Below are positions 63,588 through 64,000 of a stretch of 64,000 nucleotides of DNA, piece after piece; the stretch's first letter is position 1; every line of letters starts with the position of its first letter. The stretch covers positions 140,001-204,000 of the forward strand of contig JAOPHQ010000570.1 in the NCBI GenBank assembly GCA_030340625.1, given 5' to 3'. The notes beneath the pieces were generated by a model. It saw only the letters and a program-made list of their open reading frames with translations, had not been told where the DNA came from and did not search any database. The translations under genes and the position numbers were made by a program. The DNA comes from Merluccius polli. Taxonomy: Eukaryota > Chordata > Actinopteri > Gadiformes > Merlucciidae.

Positions 63588-63990
63588 GCTGGGAACACAC
63601 TAGAAGATTAATAGCCCAATTTTAACCCTGATGACTGATATTCAACCTTTTCCACAATGAGCACTAGTCTAGGCAAAATACGGCAGGTCACTTTGGACAG
63701 TCGTCTAGTAGGTTTAGGATTCAAATCTGTAGCCTCCCGATAGAGCCTGCGGCCAGTCGGAGCTTTGCTGACTCGAGCTGGAAATAATTATCAAACCTGT
63801 TTGATATTTACAACTGGAATCGGGACTGATCTGAGCGTGATCCTGTTGTTTAGGCTCGTTAACGACAGCCATCGTAACCAGCATTCATGTGCACGGCTGT
63901 AATCTGTAAAAATATGTGGTTAAATGTGTGACGCCCCCTGTCTTTCACAGTCGGTTAGGATTGTAAAAGTCTTTTAGTGTGTTCCCGGGT
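63588..63990. mobile_element. MITE-like element with GGGAACACACTA ends, about 400 bp
   Basis: Left end GGGAACACACTAGAAGA (63591-); right end reversed GGGAACACACTAAAAGA (to 63988). The interior atcaaacctgtttgatattt resembles the hairpin of the 49726 element. It is in the upstream zfyve16 intron and reaches almost to the window end. Confidence 0.65.
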
Positions 63991-64000
63991 TTACACGTCT

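Noticed and set aside
63316..64000. Further zfyve16 exon
   Set aside because: No acceptor/donor pair with family-like coding; occupied mainly by a MITE-like element.

Overview
This is vertebrate, almost certainly teleost fish, nuclear DNA. Evidence: multi-exon genes with GT-AG introns and conserved phases, CpG-rich promoters, tRNA-derived SINEs with the fish-type tail, L2-like LINE tails, hAT and MITE-like DNA transposons, and very dense microsatellites and poly-G/C runs. Cod-like fish are known for such repeat density, but I cannot name the species.

Layout: (1) 1-1340, plus strand: 3' part of a VENT/ved-type homeobox gene (homeodomain split over two exons, an apparent frame change after it, poly(A) signal at 1316). 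(2) 3013-3975, plus: intronless purb, with a CpG promoter carrying two CCAAT boxes. (3) 4-9.3 kb: purb 3' flank, two CpG-rich patches and microsatellites. (4) 9.4-25.3 kb, minus: cnnm3, reconstructed as 11 coding exons and 766 residues. (5) 27.2-45.3 kb, minus: cnnm4, 7 coding exons and 975 residues with an unusually long Pro/His-rich tail. (6) 47.4-55.3 kb, minus: a SEC14L2-type lipid-transfer gene, 12 coding exons and 407 residues. (7) 58.9-63.3 kb, minus: the last five coding exons of a SARA/endofin family gene, closest to zfyve16; its 5' part lies beyond the window.

The tandem head-to-tail cnnm4-cnnm3 pair is the ancient vertebrate arrangement. The two share identical 144, 170 and 97 bp exons but differ at the 5' end, where cnnm3 has three introns that cnnm4 lacks. 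CNNM proteins are CBS-pair membrane proteins of Mg2+ handling. SEC14L and endofin are a cytosolic lipid-binding protein and an endosomal scaffold; nothing suggests that the neighbours act in one pathway.

I see no unknown multi-gene system. The most unusual material is how repeats sit on gene structure. A 60-bp minisatellite in cnnm3 repeats its own exon-2 5' splice site about 12 times. A second minisatellite in front of the sec14l start codon also repeats a donor-like site. Several (CT)n arrays form the polypyrimidine tracts of 3' splice sites in all three genes. There are also several perfect hairpins, a complete 1.36-kb non-autonomous hAT element with an 8-bp target duplication, and further inverted-repeat elements. 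All exon joins were worked out by eye from splice consensus, phase and remembered family sequences.
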